Source: Gorsachius magnificus
Taxonomy: Eukaryota > Chordata > Aves > Pelecaniformes > Ardeidae
NCBI GenBank assembly: GCA_034008185.1
Contig: CM067087.1
Coordinates: forward strand, 44,559,590 to 44,623,589
Length of the DNA: 64,000 bases
Direction: 5' to 3'
The translations under genes and the position numbers were made by a program. Numbering within the stretch: position 1 is the first letter of the stretch; each line of letters begins with the position of its first letter. Below, one piece after another: positions 35,655 through 49,600 of this stretch. The notes beneath the pieces were generated by a model. The model was not told where the DNA came from. It searched no databases and saw only the letters and a list, made by a program, of their open reading frames with translations.

Positions 35655-38340
35655 ACATATACACTTATATATTAACATCGGACCTTTGACAGAGTTAGAA
35701 CTTTCCACCAGAACAATATTAAAATTTTTCTAAAGGTAGATTATGCTCCAGTAAAACTTAATAACATTATTCTAGCAATGGCTGTTCTACCTGCTTGTAA
35801 TTCAGTGTCAGGGAAAGTGGTTGACATTCAGCCACCCAAAGGGACAGGAGAGGTTCTGCTATTTTAAAAGAGAGCGGTTTATCTGGAGGGACACCATCCC
35901 CTCTCGCCCCAACCGCTACCAGAAGCACAAGGTTTCCAGCAAGCGGTGATAGAGAACTGGCTACGCTATCCTGTAGACACGCCTGAAACTGCAGGAGCAA
36001 TAACACCCAGAAAATTGAAACCTTTTAGGTCACAGCTGCCAAACAGACAGGTTCCCGCTGTGACACCGAACGGGCAGTCTCCGTTACCTAATTCTTCTGA
36101 AAGTTCAGGAAAAAGTCTCCCGGTGGAAACTCCTGACTCCTGAGCACTTTGGCAAATCTGGATCTTATTTAGATGCCTAACCAGGGGCTGAGCAGTAGAG
36201 GACTAGCAGGGTGATAATAAAAGAAAACATTGCAGTAATTTATCATTGGGGAGCAGTAAGAAATCCTTCCCAATTATTTTTTTTTTTGGTTAAACAAACC
36301 TTTATCAATATAACCTGGTTTTCTGAAGTTAGACACAAGCTGTGAAATCCAGGTTTTGATTTCCCCAAATACACCATGGTGACATCTCCAGAAACATACT
36401 GGAGAATCACCCTTAATTTTCCAGTTATTCTGCTGGAACAAAATTGGCTCTGTCTCTAGTACAGCAATGCATTTTTGAATGCTGCCTGATACATTTTAGT
36501 AGGAACATGTATTGTATGGTATAGCAGTTCTCTTAATATGTTATTAGTGATATATGTAAGACAATATAATTTATCACAACATTTTAAGACAAGGGTCAAA
36601 CATTTCTTCTGACAGAAAAATTAAAAATCCTTTTCATTGACATTCTAGTAAGTAAAGAAGAAATTTTCACATAAAAGTCTATTAATTTAAAATTGAAGGG
36701 CTTTGGGTTTTATGCAAGTGCAAAACCTTTGTAAGGGACACATCCAAAGCCCAGTGAATCACTTGAAAATGCCCTTCAACCCCAGGGGGCTGAGCCTGGG
36801 TCCTGGGGCATTTAGCTGTCAAAAGGAGGATCTGGGACCATACACTCACGTGCTAATAATTGCAAGGTCAGCCTCATATACCTTTCATTTTATAAGGAGC
36901 TGTACAAGCTGGGAATTCCCTCTCCAGTTGCCCACAATTCAAGCTGAGGGGCAAGACTGGCTCAGCTCAGCAGAAAATGGAGACAACTAGTGCGATTCAA
37001 AGAATTGCTGCCATGCCCAGGTTTAAAAAAGATGTCCAAATTCCAAATTAATTTGACTCCAAATAAATTTTGCCCAGGCCTCTGTGAACTAATACTAAAA
37101 GGTTATTGTTGAGCTGTAGCAAAAAGCCCCTCTGATTGTAGCCAACTGTCCATCCTCCTTTCAGCAGGGGGGCTGCATGTAATTTTCTGCCTTCGATTAA
37201 GATTCACCACTAAATTCATCTTCTTTTAAAACCATATTATTGCACCCTATGGTATCACATGAAATGCACAGCAAAGGTTTGGGAATTCTTTTGGAGGATG
37301 ATGGGGAGTGGAAAAGCCCATGTTAGAGGCACAATGGAAATAAATGCATAATTCAGTCCTTGCTTTTTTATTTGTCCTTGGCATTAATGAAGAACAAATT
37401 AGCTACTCTCCTTGGGTGTCTACCAGAAATAATAGTAACAACTAGAGCTCTTTCCCCCCCTCAGTAATATGTTCCTTTGTAGATAAGCACTGTGAAGAGG
37501 TAAAATTATGTCTTTTAAAAGTTTACTGTTTTCTTGTTCTAAGATGTAAATGATAGGGTTGGGACTGGGAAGTAATTCAGAAATATTTATTCCACTGAGA
37601 CAATAGCGTTTTGTCATCAGAAGAAAGAATTGGTGACTATCAAAATGAAACAAAAAATACAGCAGCATTAACCATGGCATATGCTCCATCAGTAAATAAC
37701 AAACACACCTTTCCAGAGACACTGAAGCCCAAGCCTCAGGCAATGGAAGGGAGCATCACAGGAACGACCACCTCGTAAGGTGACCTGGCTGAGGGACAGA
37801 GCATTTTTATTGCTATTCATACACATGCAATAAATATAATAAGATACTCGAAGCATTTCCTCCTCCTTCCAGATGATTAAATTACAGCCTGTTTCATCAG
37901 CCTTTTATGATGTGTAACAGGGACTTGGGGAAAAAAACCCAACCGAAACCGTAAACATCTTTGCATCATTTTACAGTTAAGATATCCTGACCAAGGCAGT
38001 TCTTGGTTGGAAGTAAGCATTCAGCCTGGAACTGGAATTTCCTTATTTAGAGACCGCAAAGCTTTGAAACGCATGGTGCAACCATGGCAAAGCAAAATAA
38101 CGGCTCTCAAGTGAAGACCAGTGCATGGGCATAACTGAAAGACAGATATACCTGCAGTGCAATGCATTTGTATAATTAAATCAACCTGCCACTGTCTCAT
38201 CTATTATGTAGATGCAGAAATACTAATAATAATTTTCCTCACATATCTAGAAAGACTGAATGAACAGTCCCAAGCAGCAAGAACTTGTTTGCATTTGGAT
38301 CTCTCTCACCAGAGCTTCTTTAACTAGCTCCTGGGTAGAA

Positions 38341-38550
38341 TTCATTAATTTTTATTAACAGGGAAAACATTTGTCCCCATGACAATATTTGCATTGCCTG
38401 AATGATTTTCACCTCTGCCACAAGGTGTACTATCGGCTCATACATCACGCGATTACTTGGAGAGCAGAAAGACCCTCAGTCATTAGTGAGTGAATTAAAG
38501 ATGATCTAAAGAGCTATTAATCACAGTGACAAAAGCCTTAATGTTGCTGT
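38341..38550. promoter_or_regulatory. Candidate conserved non-coding element
   Basis: Non-repetitive AT-rich sequence with ATTAATTTTTATTAA, CATTAGTGAGTGAATTAAAG and AGCTATTAATCACAGTGACA. It includes an isolated TCACGCGATTAC. Motif density suggests a regulatory block. No conservation data are available. Confidence 0.27.
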
Positions 38551-40264
38551 GACCCTAGTGGAGCCTGGGGACTAAAAGGGAAGCCGAGGGAGAGAAAATG
38601 GAAACATATGTTTTCTCCAAAATAACCTACCTTAGGAGAACTGTCAGAGATAGAGTCACATCAAACTGAGAAATTCTGCAATACCAATGCCCCTAGATTT
38701 TACTAGCGAGGGTTCCATAGTCAATCTACTTCTTTATTATTATTATTTATGAACAGTGTAAACAATTAAGCAATAAAAGATACATGGTCTACTCAGACCT
38801 TCCTTTTCTTTGTCTGGAGTTATTTAAAAGCAATATATTTAGAGCAAACTGATACTTGCAACATACTCTAGTATAAACAGAGATCACTTAGCACACAGCA
38901 TAGTCCAGGTTCAAGAATCAGCATCCTCACTCTATGTGGAGAATAGCAGGCAGTGAACCTACTTCTGTGTTTTCAATTTGAGACTGTCCTATTAAATACA
39001 TTCAAGAAAAAGTGAAGCCTCCGGTTTGCTGATGCTAACTCAGATTCTGATGTTCAGACACAAAGCTTAAATCACAAAACCCAAATATATTAATACAACA
39101 GATATTTCTAATCTTTCCAGTAATCACTTTAGGGCATTCTCAGTTCCAAGCTATTCTTACTGGCACTGATTTAGTGAGATATGTCTGTAATTACGTTATC
39201 TCTTATTTTACAGGTAGCAAGATACCTATACAAAAAATATACATATATAGCCGAAAGCCTAATTACTAATGCTACCTTTCATTGTATTTGTTTTCTTTGA
39301 ATATTAGAGTCTTTAGATATCAAGCACATACAGATCAGGGTATTTGGGAAAAAAGTATCTAAATGTTGCCTACCTGAACAGGCATTAGACATTTGGAACT
39401 TGATTATGCAAGGAATTTGTGAGGTCACATTTACAATTCACAGGTTACCATTTTGAAACAAAGCAAAGAGTAAACCCAAGGTATATTGTGAAGCTTTAGG
39501 CTTGGACACAGAGGAAGGAGGGCGCTCAGCTCTCCTGGGGATCCTGCGCCACCTGACCCAGCAAACGTCACAGCCCCAGGACTCTTCACTCCTTTGTCCC
39601 CAAGGCAAAAGAACAACACAGCTTTCTAGAAGCGATGCTGTTTAAGACAACAGCAGACACTGGCAGCCGAGTCCCTCACACCATTTCAAGTAGGCTCCGC
39701 ACCAAGGGACTGAAGGATAATCATGGAGGGAGTTGTCTCATTCCTACTTGCCAAGCTAGACCCCAAAGTCAAGTCAGAGAAATTGGGTTGAGACCACGTA
39801 GGAGCTTGCTGCTGTCCTGGACATGGCTGCTCTGTCTATACACTCCCATCATGTCCAAATCTTCCTACTCCTCCTGTGCTGGAGGAGTGCTCACCCCATC
39901 CTCTGCTCAGCCCATTATAACTCACTGATCCAGCAGAGCATCTTATTCTACTTTATTCACTTTCTAGCTCCAACTGCATGTATTACAAAGAGAGGTCTTG
40001 GAGCAGCTGAGCTCCTGGTACCCTCTGCTGTGCTCATGGGTGCCTCATGGACAACCTGCAGTGACTGCCTTCCCGATAAGCCTGTTCTGGTGCTGCTTCC
40101 AAGTCATGCTCCCTAAGGATCTGATCCACAGCTCCTGAAGAGCTCTTATTTTCTTCATCAACTTTAATAAGATATAGAGGTATGGGGAAGCAACTGTAAT
40201 TAGCACAGCAGCCAGACATTAAAAACCAGCTTAAATTATAAGAATGCACATCAGGAACCTTCCA

Positions 40265-40295
40265 CCTCCCTCTGCCCTCCTCTCCCTCTGCCCTC
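40265..40295. repeat. Polypyrimidine tract with 16-bp-period duplication
   Basis: TCCCTCTGCCCTC occurs at 40267-40279 and again at 40283-40295 in an almost pure C/T stretch (A/G-rich on the gene strand). Confidence 0.8.
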
Positions 40296-42610
40296 TGGGT
40301 CTTCAAATTTGTTTGTCAGGATCCAGATTGTCTCCCAAAATTCATTTAAGAGTGTTTGAAATCACTCTCTCCAATCTCAGGTTCCAATCCCATGCAGATC
40401 TCTGGGATATTAATGGGCTCCACAAAGATGAACTTGTTTCTAGAAAATATTGTTGCCTAACTCTTATAAAACTCTTAGTATTTAGTGATGTGATATCTGA
40501 TGGGTCTGAAGTAAAACTTTCATCTCAATAAGAAAGGTCACTACATATTCATCTGTTGTCAGAGCTGTACATAAACAAGCTTTCTTAAACGACAGATCAG
40601 AAGCAGAAGTGGTCTTTTTTTTTCTAATAGCATCAGCCCAGCTGCGGTTCTCAGTGGCGCTTGTTCTCAGCTGGTCTGCTTTCAACTTTCACTTCCTATT
40701 TAGAAAGCTAAATTGGGAGTGCTTTAATCTTCTGGGTTTGTTTCCTTAATGGGAAGTGAAAGGTATAAGTGGCAGCAGGTAAAGAGATATTGAAAGCTGT
40801 GGCAGATTGGCATCTAAATTTTCAGAAAAGCTAGATCAGAGCATTTTTTAAACATTCCTTTCTTCCATGATAGTAAAAAAAACACCTATTACAAAGCCAA
40901 TAAAATCCAAAGTTGTGGTTGCTGGGAAGATGGCACACCACCAGCAGGCACAATGTGAGGGGAGTGGGGAGGAGAGACCCCGCACGCTCCTTGCAGGCTT
41001 CATCCTGGAGTTCACCGAGTAGTTCTGCCCTGATCCAGCAAGCCACCGAAACATGCTCACCTGGGCTGGCATTGCTGAAACACAGCGCCCAGCTTAAAAG
41101 GAAGCGAAGACAGTCTTGGCACTGGACTGCGGGCCACTGCTGGTGCCCTCAGCACCTCACAGGATGAGGCCTTAAGGAGTAAAAACAAAGCTGTAGATAA
41201 GAATTCCCCTAGAAGCTTCATCTTGACAGTCTTTGCTGCCAGGGGAAAACATCATGACTCTCTTTGTATAGTTTTACTCTTCAGATGTTACAAAGAATTA
41301 TTTTTTGATGTGCCTGCATCACTACTTCTTCCAAAAAACTTGAGAAAAGGAAGAGAAAAGCAACCCATATGTAACATCCATCCCACGAAGAGGTAGGTGG
41401 GATGCCAGGACAAGCTTTGTTTCACAAGCCTCAGCCTAGCGAAAGAGCACATTTCATTGCTCGTTCCTTCGCCTAACTGCTTTTCCTGCTAATCTGTGTT
41501 TGTTTAGGGAGAGAGAAATTCCTATCCATTTCAGTCACAACTAAGTCGTCTCACAGGTATCCAGGGCCAGAATTTCAACATCTGTGCCCACTTGAGGATA
41601 TCACTTATGTCAACATTTCCAGAAGTGTCCACTGAATGGGACTGCCCTTCTACACGTGCAGTCTCAGCACCGCTGGTCCACTCCTCCCAGCGCCTCGGCA
41701 CATCTGGGTCCCCCCCCACTTCTGCCCCATCTTTTGATGCCTTCTTATATTTCTATTAAACGGTTATGCAAGAGATAAAATAGGAGCATCAGTGCTTTTG
41801 TGTGTCTTCCCTTCCACTAAGTTACAGCTGAAACAACCTAGAGAAGAGTTGTCAGAAAGTTCTAAATCTCAGCAGCAGGAAGAAGCAATTTGGGTACTTT
41901 TTGAGCAGAAAGGTTGAATATTGCCACAAGCCCAGGAGCCATCACACACTGCATCGTGTAGCACACCACTGGTGCTGCACTCCGATGGGGAGCAGTCCAG
42001 AAAAATGGGTTTCTATCATGCAGACACCTGCTAGCACCCTTCACTGTGGTCCCCACTCTGTACCTGAACATTTCACGGCTAATTAAGAGGTAACAGCACC
42101 TAAATTCCCACTGCACTTCAGGTGTTTGGAGGAGAGCTTTATTGTATTTCCTTGCATTTCCCCTGGGTTTTGTTCCTACACATCCTATCCATGTGTTACT
42201 GACTTAGCTCATTAAATATAAATTGACATCTCTACCATACAGGGCAGAGTATCCTCAAAATCCCTTAAATATTGTGGTGCCTTAGAACTAACACGGAGCA
42301 GGCTGGAATATCCTGTACAAGTGAAAGTAAGTCTGGGAAGCAACACTAACAGAGGCTCATTCCCCTAATACATGGAAAAAAGGGGATCCAGTGCAAATGA
42401 AGCATAGGATGGTAAATAAGAACTGTGTTCGCTTGCAGTCATGCACTATAGCCATTAAGCCTTAAGGTCTTAAAGGTACCAAGCAATGCATATGATAAAT
42501 TTCTCAAAAACATCCCAGCCATAACATAGTTCTTGCTGATTGCTCATTTACCCATAATGCATGCTGTCATAGCAAAGCCTGACAAATGACAGAGAAAGCT
42601 CAGGTTATTT

Positions 42611-42890
42611 TTTACACTGACTGCCAAGCCCCTCACCTCAGATTATTCATTTATTAGGGCAATCACTGAGGTCTGGGTACTTAATATTGTTTTCACCAAA
42701 TATGAAAATGATCTACTTGCCTATTCTTTAGTTCCTCCTAGGGCAAGCCATTTATCATCAGCCCTGGATAAATGACTGCTTCATTATAGCCGTAATTTAT
42801 GAGATGTTAGAACTAAAGAGCCACACCTAAAGACTTAAAGCTTTAATATGGATTAAAATAAGATAATCAATCAAGCATATACAAATTTTC
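42611..42890. promoter_or_regulatory. Candidate conserved non-coding element
   Basis: Unique sequence with GATTATTCATTTATTAGGGC, CTTAATATTG, CCATTTATCATCAG, GTAATTTATGAG and AATAAGATAATCAATCAA (GATA plus PBX-like). No coding frame and no repeat. The call is by composition only. Confidence 0.25.
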
Positions 42891-45344
42891 TTTAGAATTA
42901 CTTCTTGCTTTGAGATGGCTTTGCATTTTTAGAATGGAGGTAGCCTTACATTTCTTGTTACCCAACCCCAGGCAAGCTTGTTTAAAGGTCCATAGGAAAT
43001 CTAGGTTATAACCTTATTGGTCAGTGTTAGCTACCACTTGGTAATCACTAGATGAGTCAATAAAATTGTCTTTTGGGGTAAGGGGCTTTTTGTGGGTTTG
43101 ATGGTGTAGGTGTAACCCAGACTTAGATCTGCTGCAAGCCTTCGATGCAGAACAGGTGGGGAATACACAGATTGATGCCAGACTCCCGCATTCTCTGTAG
43201 ATATTGCCACACTTTTCAGCTCCTTCTTTGGAATTTTGCTCATCTGGAGGATGAGAGGAAGAGGAGGAGAGTGCTCAATGTTACGATTTTTAAGTATTTC
43301 CATGATTTTTATGGTGTTTCTCTGCCCAAAAGAGCTTCTCATAGCTCAGAATTTGGATGAAGGAAGCTTCTTCCTCTATCGGGGGAATGAAATATCCCTT
43401 CCTCCTAGAACAGCATTACAGCTTGTAAGAAAAAGTTTCTGGTTTGTCTCTCAATTGTATATTTGTTAGCACAGGGCCAATACAAATATTATTTCTCAAG
43501 TATGTGCCTTGCTTGAAACACTAGCCTAAACCTACTTAACCACTTAAGCCTGCATCTTTTGAAGCTCATGTTGGAAATACACGATTTGTTAGATTTTTTT
43601 TGAACACGTACCGCTAAGACAGCGATGCAGCCAGAGCTCCCATGAGGGGCAGACCTGTGACAGCCAGGCATGGCATGGGCGCAAAGGCAGAGACAATGCT
43701 GGACCCCAGGGGCTACAGGCAAGAGAAATGGGCTGCCCTAGGAACCCAACAGCAAGCCCACAGCAGCGGGCAACACACAATGTCATGAACAGGCTGCCAG
43801 GAGAGGGTACTTTATTTTCTCATGTACCAAGAGCACAGCACACAACCCAACATGACTAACACCCTTGGTGGGCGACATGGACAACCCGAGCATCTCCTTT
43901 AAATTCAAGCCTGGATAAACGCACCCAAAATGGATGAGGTTGCGACACACCCAAAGACCCTGCGTTTGGAGGCAGTTACAAATGAAAACCAAAGTCTCCC
44001 ACAACAGCAACAGCTTCATGCTCTCAGGATAAGTGCCTGTGACATCTGTTTAATTGAAGCATATTGGGGGCTTACAGTGAGACAATATACTGCAACTTCA
44101 TGCAACACTTACAGCTTTAGCCAATGAGGCTTCTTCAGTAATGCTAACAGTGATTTAAGTTTAATCCCAGCATCAGGCTTTGTTAGCTAAAGGCCATTTT
44201 TCACTCTGGTCTAAGCTCCCCCTTTCATACAATTTGGTGTCAGCATTTCAGCAGGAGTAAAACAATCCGAGCTCTGTGGTGCCCCTGTGCGAGAGCTATT
44301 TAGGTATATCTGTGCAAAGAAAGACTTGATATACACACATTACAAATGCAGGCCTGTGAAGTGTATTTACGCATGCACATATGTGATTAGAAACACACAC
44401 ATGTAGGAATATATTTGTTGGCATAGGTACATTATAGATCTTTTTGGATGTGCCTGCAAATAGATGGCTAAAATACAAAGTTATAGGTACAATCTCAAAA
44501 GCGGTCAGGAACTATATTTGCATCCAGGACACCAAAAAGTCCATTTTCCTAATTATTTGGGGAATTTTCAACTGGAAGTTTGACAGAATTGAGCCATGAC
44601 ACAGTTCTCAACCTCAAATCTTGAGATCTGGGCAATAAGACAATTTTGGCAGAACTTGCTTTCTAGTGACCTGTAAGCAGCCTTAGGCACCATGCAACAG
44701 AGTGGCCCGCTCTTCTTGTGAGGGAAGAGGCAGCAGGACACATACTCAAGACTCACAGAGCCACAAGGTGCCAGGAAGAACCCAGCTTCCCTACGTGAGC
44801 AATTCCTCACTGACCACAGACATTCAGACTCAACAGGGAGGTGATGCCCTATGGTCCCAAACATGGACCACCTTGGCCAGACCGAGACACCTCTTTCCCA
44901 CCACAGTGCTCCTGGACTGTAGGAGAACCCCTCCCAACCCAGGAGGGCTGCATTTTCCCCAAGGACTCCAGCCCCTTTCTAAATCAAAAACCATCATCAT
45001 CTCCTAAAACAAATTCTGTTTCAGAGTAAGAAGTCATGTTCCACGTTCTTCGCCAAAACAAATGTAAGATCAAGTTAGAAACCCTCCAAAATAGGGTTGG
45101 TAATGCAAATATTGACACAGCAAAGAGGAGAGAGTGCAAGAGCATGGCTGGACAGACAGTCTGAATATGAAATATTTCACAAAAAATGTCATCTTTATTT
45201 AGTGGGTGATGAAATCAGTGATTATTTTTAAAGATTCATAGTTTTTGTAGCCCAGCCACTTATGCTCCCAGGTTATATAATGGGAATGTGAAGGAAAGGC
45301 AGTTTTTGCAAGTTACATTTGGGATTAATGCTGTGAGCTCTCTA

Positions 45345-45392
45345 TATGCAGGACTCCTGCTGATTTCCATGGAAGTTTTGCAGGAGCAAAGT
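45345..45392 (+). repeat. Degenerate ancient amniote repeat fragment
   Basis: CAGGACTCCTGCTGATTTCC is followed by ATGGAAGTTTTGCAGGAGCA. This resembles the old repeat core 'CTCCTGCTGACTTCAATGGAAGTTTTGCCTGAG'-like sequence as I recall it from sauropsid genomes. No insertion boundaries can be seen. Confidence 0.35.
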
Positions 45393-46464
45393 TTCTAGGA
45401 ACAGGTAATTAAGCAATACCACCACCACCCCATTTCTACAAAATGGTTTTATATGGTTATGCAAGCTAACTCTTCTTACGTGAGCACTTACTTGCCACAT
45501 GCTTACTCAGAACAACCAGCCATCACAGCATCCAAGGCACGTTCAGAGCATAGAATAAAATGGGCATGTCAAAAAAAAAAAACCAGCACTTGTTTGCAGC
45601 ATTATCAAGAGGCACGTACAGCCTGGTGGAGCTCTTGGGCCAAATCATACAGCCCCTAAGTCCATGTCCCACCTGTTTGGTTCAACAGGAATTCCGCAGC
45701 CAAAGCAATCTCTCACTGTGTTGCCTTGTTGGCTTCCACATGGATTGCTGACCTAACCTATGTTAGCAAGTCCTGTGTCTCCTCTCCTTCCATTAGAAAT
45801 AAAGTGTTTAGAAGAAGGGCATCTTTAAGTGGAAAGCGGTCTGCTTCTCAATAGCTCCTTTAAATATATCAGGCAAACAGGACGCAAACCAGACTCGGTG
45901 GCATTTCACCAGCACACATGACACTCATTCTCCACTGCTCAATGATGAGCCACAGTGTAAGGCTAAGGAGAATTAGCCAAACCATAAAGGCATCAGGATT
46001 CTCAAAGGCATCTCTGTAATTACTGCTCTCATCAGCATTACTTTCGCATGCTGGTAGCTCAAGGGGCTGCTGTGGTGTCTCCAGGTGGTCAGCATCTGCC
46101 AGCAGCTCTGCTTGGGCTTCAGGGGCACAATACAACATCATCTGTATCCCATCAAATTGGCTTTCAGCCCTTAGAGAGCTTTGTATCTACACACCTGCCC
46201 CAACTCAGCAATGCCAATGGTAAAGCTGCATCTGAACCAAAGCATTACACCTTCCCTAAGAAGTTCAGATGTGGGTTTATTTCACTATTGATTTATGCTG
46301 CTAAAAATATCCCATTTTATTTATATTTTTTAATGAACACTGTTATTCTATTAAGTTGAAAAAGTTGATGTGAACCGAACAAGAAACAGCTACATGCAAA
46401 CTGCTAAGTTACCAATTAGTTCCTTAAAACAATTGAAAGTCACAGAGAGCCCTCAATGCACAGA

Positions 46465-46690
46465 GGCGGTTAATTAATTAACATTAGATGTGATTAATAA
46501 TGAGTCTTGTTTAATAGTAAATATCTGCCTGCAATGCCTGTATGTCAGAACAAAAAGCCTTCAGAGAGCAGGCGACTATATTTATCCTGATTGTGTTTGG
46601 GATTTTAACATGTTTTGTGCAGGCTGACAAATGGCCTATTAATTATCTAATGTTGTCTGACAACAACAGCTTGATAAAGATGTATGCTTT
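46465..46690. promoter_or_regulatory. Candidate conserved non-coding element with HNF1-like palindrome
   Basis: The 14-bp palindrome GTTAATTAATTAAC (46469-46482) resembles the HNF1 site GTTAATnATTAAC with one extra central base. It is followed by GTGATTAATAATGAG and, near 46637, CCTATTAATTATCTAATG. The block is unique and AT-rich with repeated homeodomain cores. Confidence 0.28.
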
Positions 46691-49600
46691 TGAATTGCTG
46701 GATGAAAACTGCTGGAGAAGAGCCCCACAGGGGCCTTGCTGTCCTAAAACTGGGCTCCAAGCCATGACAACAGGCAAGACAAAGCCCTATCTCCTGCCAC
46801 AGACTTCGGAGATAAAATATGTCTTGGCATTAGGGACATTTTCAGAAAACTGCTTCTGCAATATCTGATTAGGAAAAGGAGGAGTATGTCTTTACTAAAT
46901 TGGGGTTAAGGCATAATCAATATCATATATGGAGTGTCTGGCCTATTCTGCATAAACACAGGCACTTCATATTATTAAGGAGTCTATAATGCAGAGGAAG
47001 CATATGGCAGGACATTGCAGCGCGCTCTATTCTTTTTATTTAGAACTTTATCTTCCAACCTGTTTGACAGCTGCTCCTAAGTGGTTTCACAGTGCCAAAT
47101 TATTTTTATGATTGTTTGATGTTTTATTCTCCCATTTCAGTTAATGAGATAGGATCCCACAATGGTCATAATTCAGAGCTGTCAGAACTAAAAAGCATGC
47201 TTGTGGCAAGATAGCCTGATGGTAAATAAGGCTAAAAGCTGCGGATAATAAAAACTCTCTTATCCAAGTCTCCTCCGCGATCAAAACTTGTTTTGGATCC
47301 TTCTTTCCTTTGTGCTCACTTGCACTGCGGCTTTTCCCTTTTGGACAGGTAAACGATCAATCTTTAGGTAACGTCACCCTTTTAATTCTGTTCAACCTTT
47401 CCTTGTAATGAAATGTGTAGGATACATAGGAAACATTGAAATGTCTAAAGATATTGAGTGCTATATTATAATTAAAGGGCTTGCATCCTGTTTATTGTGC
47501 CAAGGGAATAATTTGTCATATATGCTTAGAAGAAACTGTTCAACAAATGACCTTTAAGAGTCCCAAGAAATGCCTCCTAGCTGGCATCCCTGGGGATTTT
47601 AGTGAAATCTTTCAAAAAGTTCCCATTTCAAATCCTAACTTTTGTGAAGAGAACCACTGTCCCTCTTTTATCCTTATATACCTTATACTGGGAGGATGTA
47701 AACAGAGCGAGATAAGTAGTTTGGAGTTACACCACAAGACTGAAAACTGGGGCTTCTTTGTTCCCATCTTTGCCAAAGAGTTTCTGCGTGACCTTGCCAT
47801 CTCGTTGCTGATTGCTTCAGCTTCTCCAGCTACAGAATTATCTGTGCAATGCAATATCGCCCATCTTAGACGAGTGCTCTTCAAATTTGTGCAGGAATGC
47901 ACCAGCCAATTTCACTCTGCGGCTTAGATGCTACGACACTTCCACTTCTGTCCAGCCAGTTGATCAAAGCAAGAGCACATTTGCCTTCAGAATCACAAGA
48001 TCTGTGTAAAATGTGGCTTAGGAAAAAAATCTCTGAATTGAACATTATTTATACATTTGAAATTGTATAAACAGACTAGTGCGAATGCTGCAACGGTCAA
48101 CGCAAAGACAAGTTTCCATTCTTCGGAGAGCAACAAGGAATAGAAGGAGAGACACAGGCACCTTCCTCAGGTGATGGCAACAGGGAGGGCAGGACAGGAT
48201 GGGGAGGGACGGGGCACAAACCCCTCAGGCTTTTCCTCTGGAAACCTGCACCTCTAGGTTAGCTACTGGGGTGAACTTGAGTCAACAACAGGAACTCGTA
48301 GGCAACCCTCTAACATCCACAAAAGGAATGCTAATCCCCACTACTGGCAGCCACGTCCCTCTAACAAGCTCTCTTCAAAATTAATAACTTGTATCCCCTC
48401 TACGCATGCATTTCTTATTTCCTCCTACACTTTTTTTAGGGTTTTTTTTTTTTAAACAAGAAGTTATGGAAATGACTGTGAGCAACCAAAATATAAGGCT
48501 CAGCCATAACCAGTTAAACCATGAAACAAAAACAAAGGCAGGAGAACTTTCTCCCACAGAAACAATGACCTGAAGTCAGAGACATGGAATGAGCCCTGCT
48601 GGGTACATCCATCAGCAGTCTGTACCCCCATGCCTTAGCAGCTGGGTTCCGCAGGCAACACGAGAAGATGAGATCTGCGATGCTACATGTGAGCATTGGA
48701 TGACCCCAGACAGTCTCTGGCAGTGGCCAGCACCAGCTCCCTCCAAGGAAGGTGCAATGGTTTCAGGGGGAATTTGCACTTATAGAGCAATGCATATTCC
48801 ACAGGAGTTAACACTCAAAGCCCTAATGTGCAAGTCCATGTCTGAACAAGTCTGCTTTTTTTAAAGTGTATTTTAAATCAATTCTTTAGACCTTATTAAT
48901 ACAAGTTTCATAATAAACAAGACAACTGGATAAATTTAATCTCAGACATTCCACCGAACAGGTCTCATATACGGTTAGTTTGTGGTTGGAGCACAGCAAA
49001 TCAATGTTGCTAAAATTTTTACACCTCCCCCTTTGAAGACATAACGTGGAAAAAAGGGCATAATACTGTAGGGGCTGCATACATCAAAATCCAAATACAA
49101 GAAAGGTGATTCAGCAACTGCCCTGGTAGGTTGTATGCAAAGGGTGTAAGAAATATTTCCCTTTGCACCATTTGGCCAGACTACAGCTAATAAATGTTGT
49201 TGTAACTGTCAGATCAGATCCTGGGGATCCGCCAAAAGAGTCATAGGAGCAAGACCAGAGGAGCAACATGTAGGAGCAGATGAAAGCCAGCCGTGCTCCT
49301 TGCTGTCCACACCAGCTCTGGATTGCATTTGTGACAAAGCACCTCTTTGGGCAGAGACACCTCAACCACACCAGTTGCATCAGCCTTGGGGAAGGAGGGG
49401 AAGAGGAGCACAGCCCCACCACCCCAGGGCTACCTGCACCCAAGAAAAGCACTGGAGATCACCAGCACAGGAAGCACTGGGGCAGCATGGGGCTGGCAGA
49501 GCACCAGCAGATCCCTCCTAGCATTGGAAGGGCAGTAATATCACATTATCCTTCCATTCCTGAATTCCCAGGCTTGTTGTGCTAGACAAGTCACCACTAT

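Noticed and set aside
47481..47927. 148-codon plus-strand open frame
   Set aside because: No recognised domain, no flanking splice or promoter logic, and an amino-acid composition like random AT-rich sequence.
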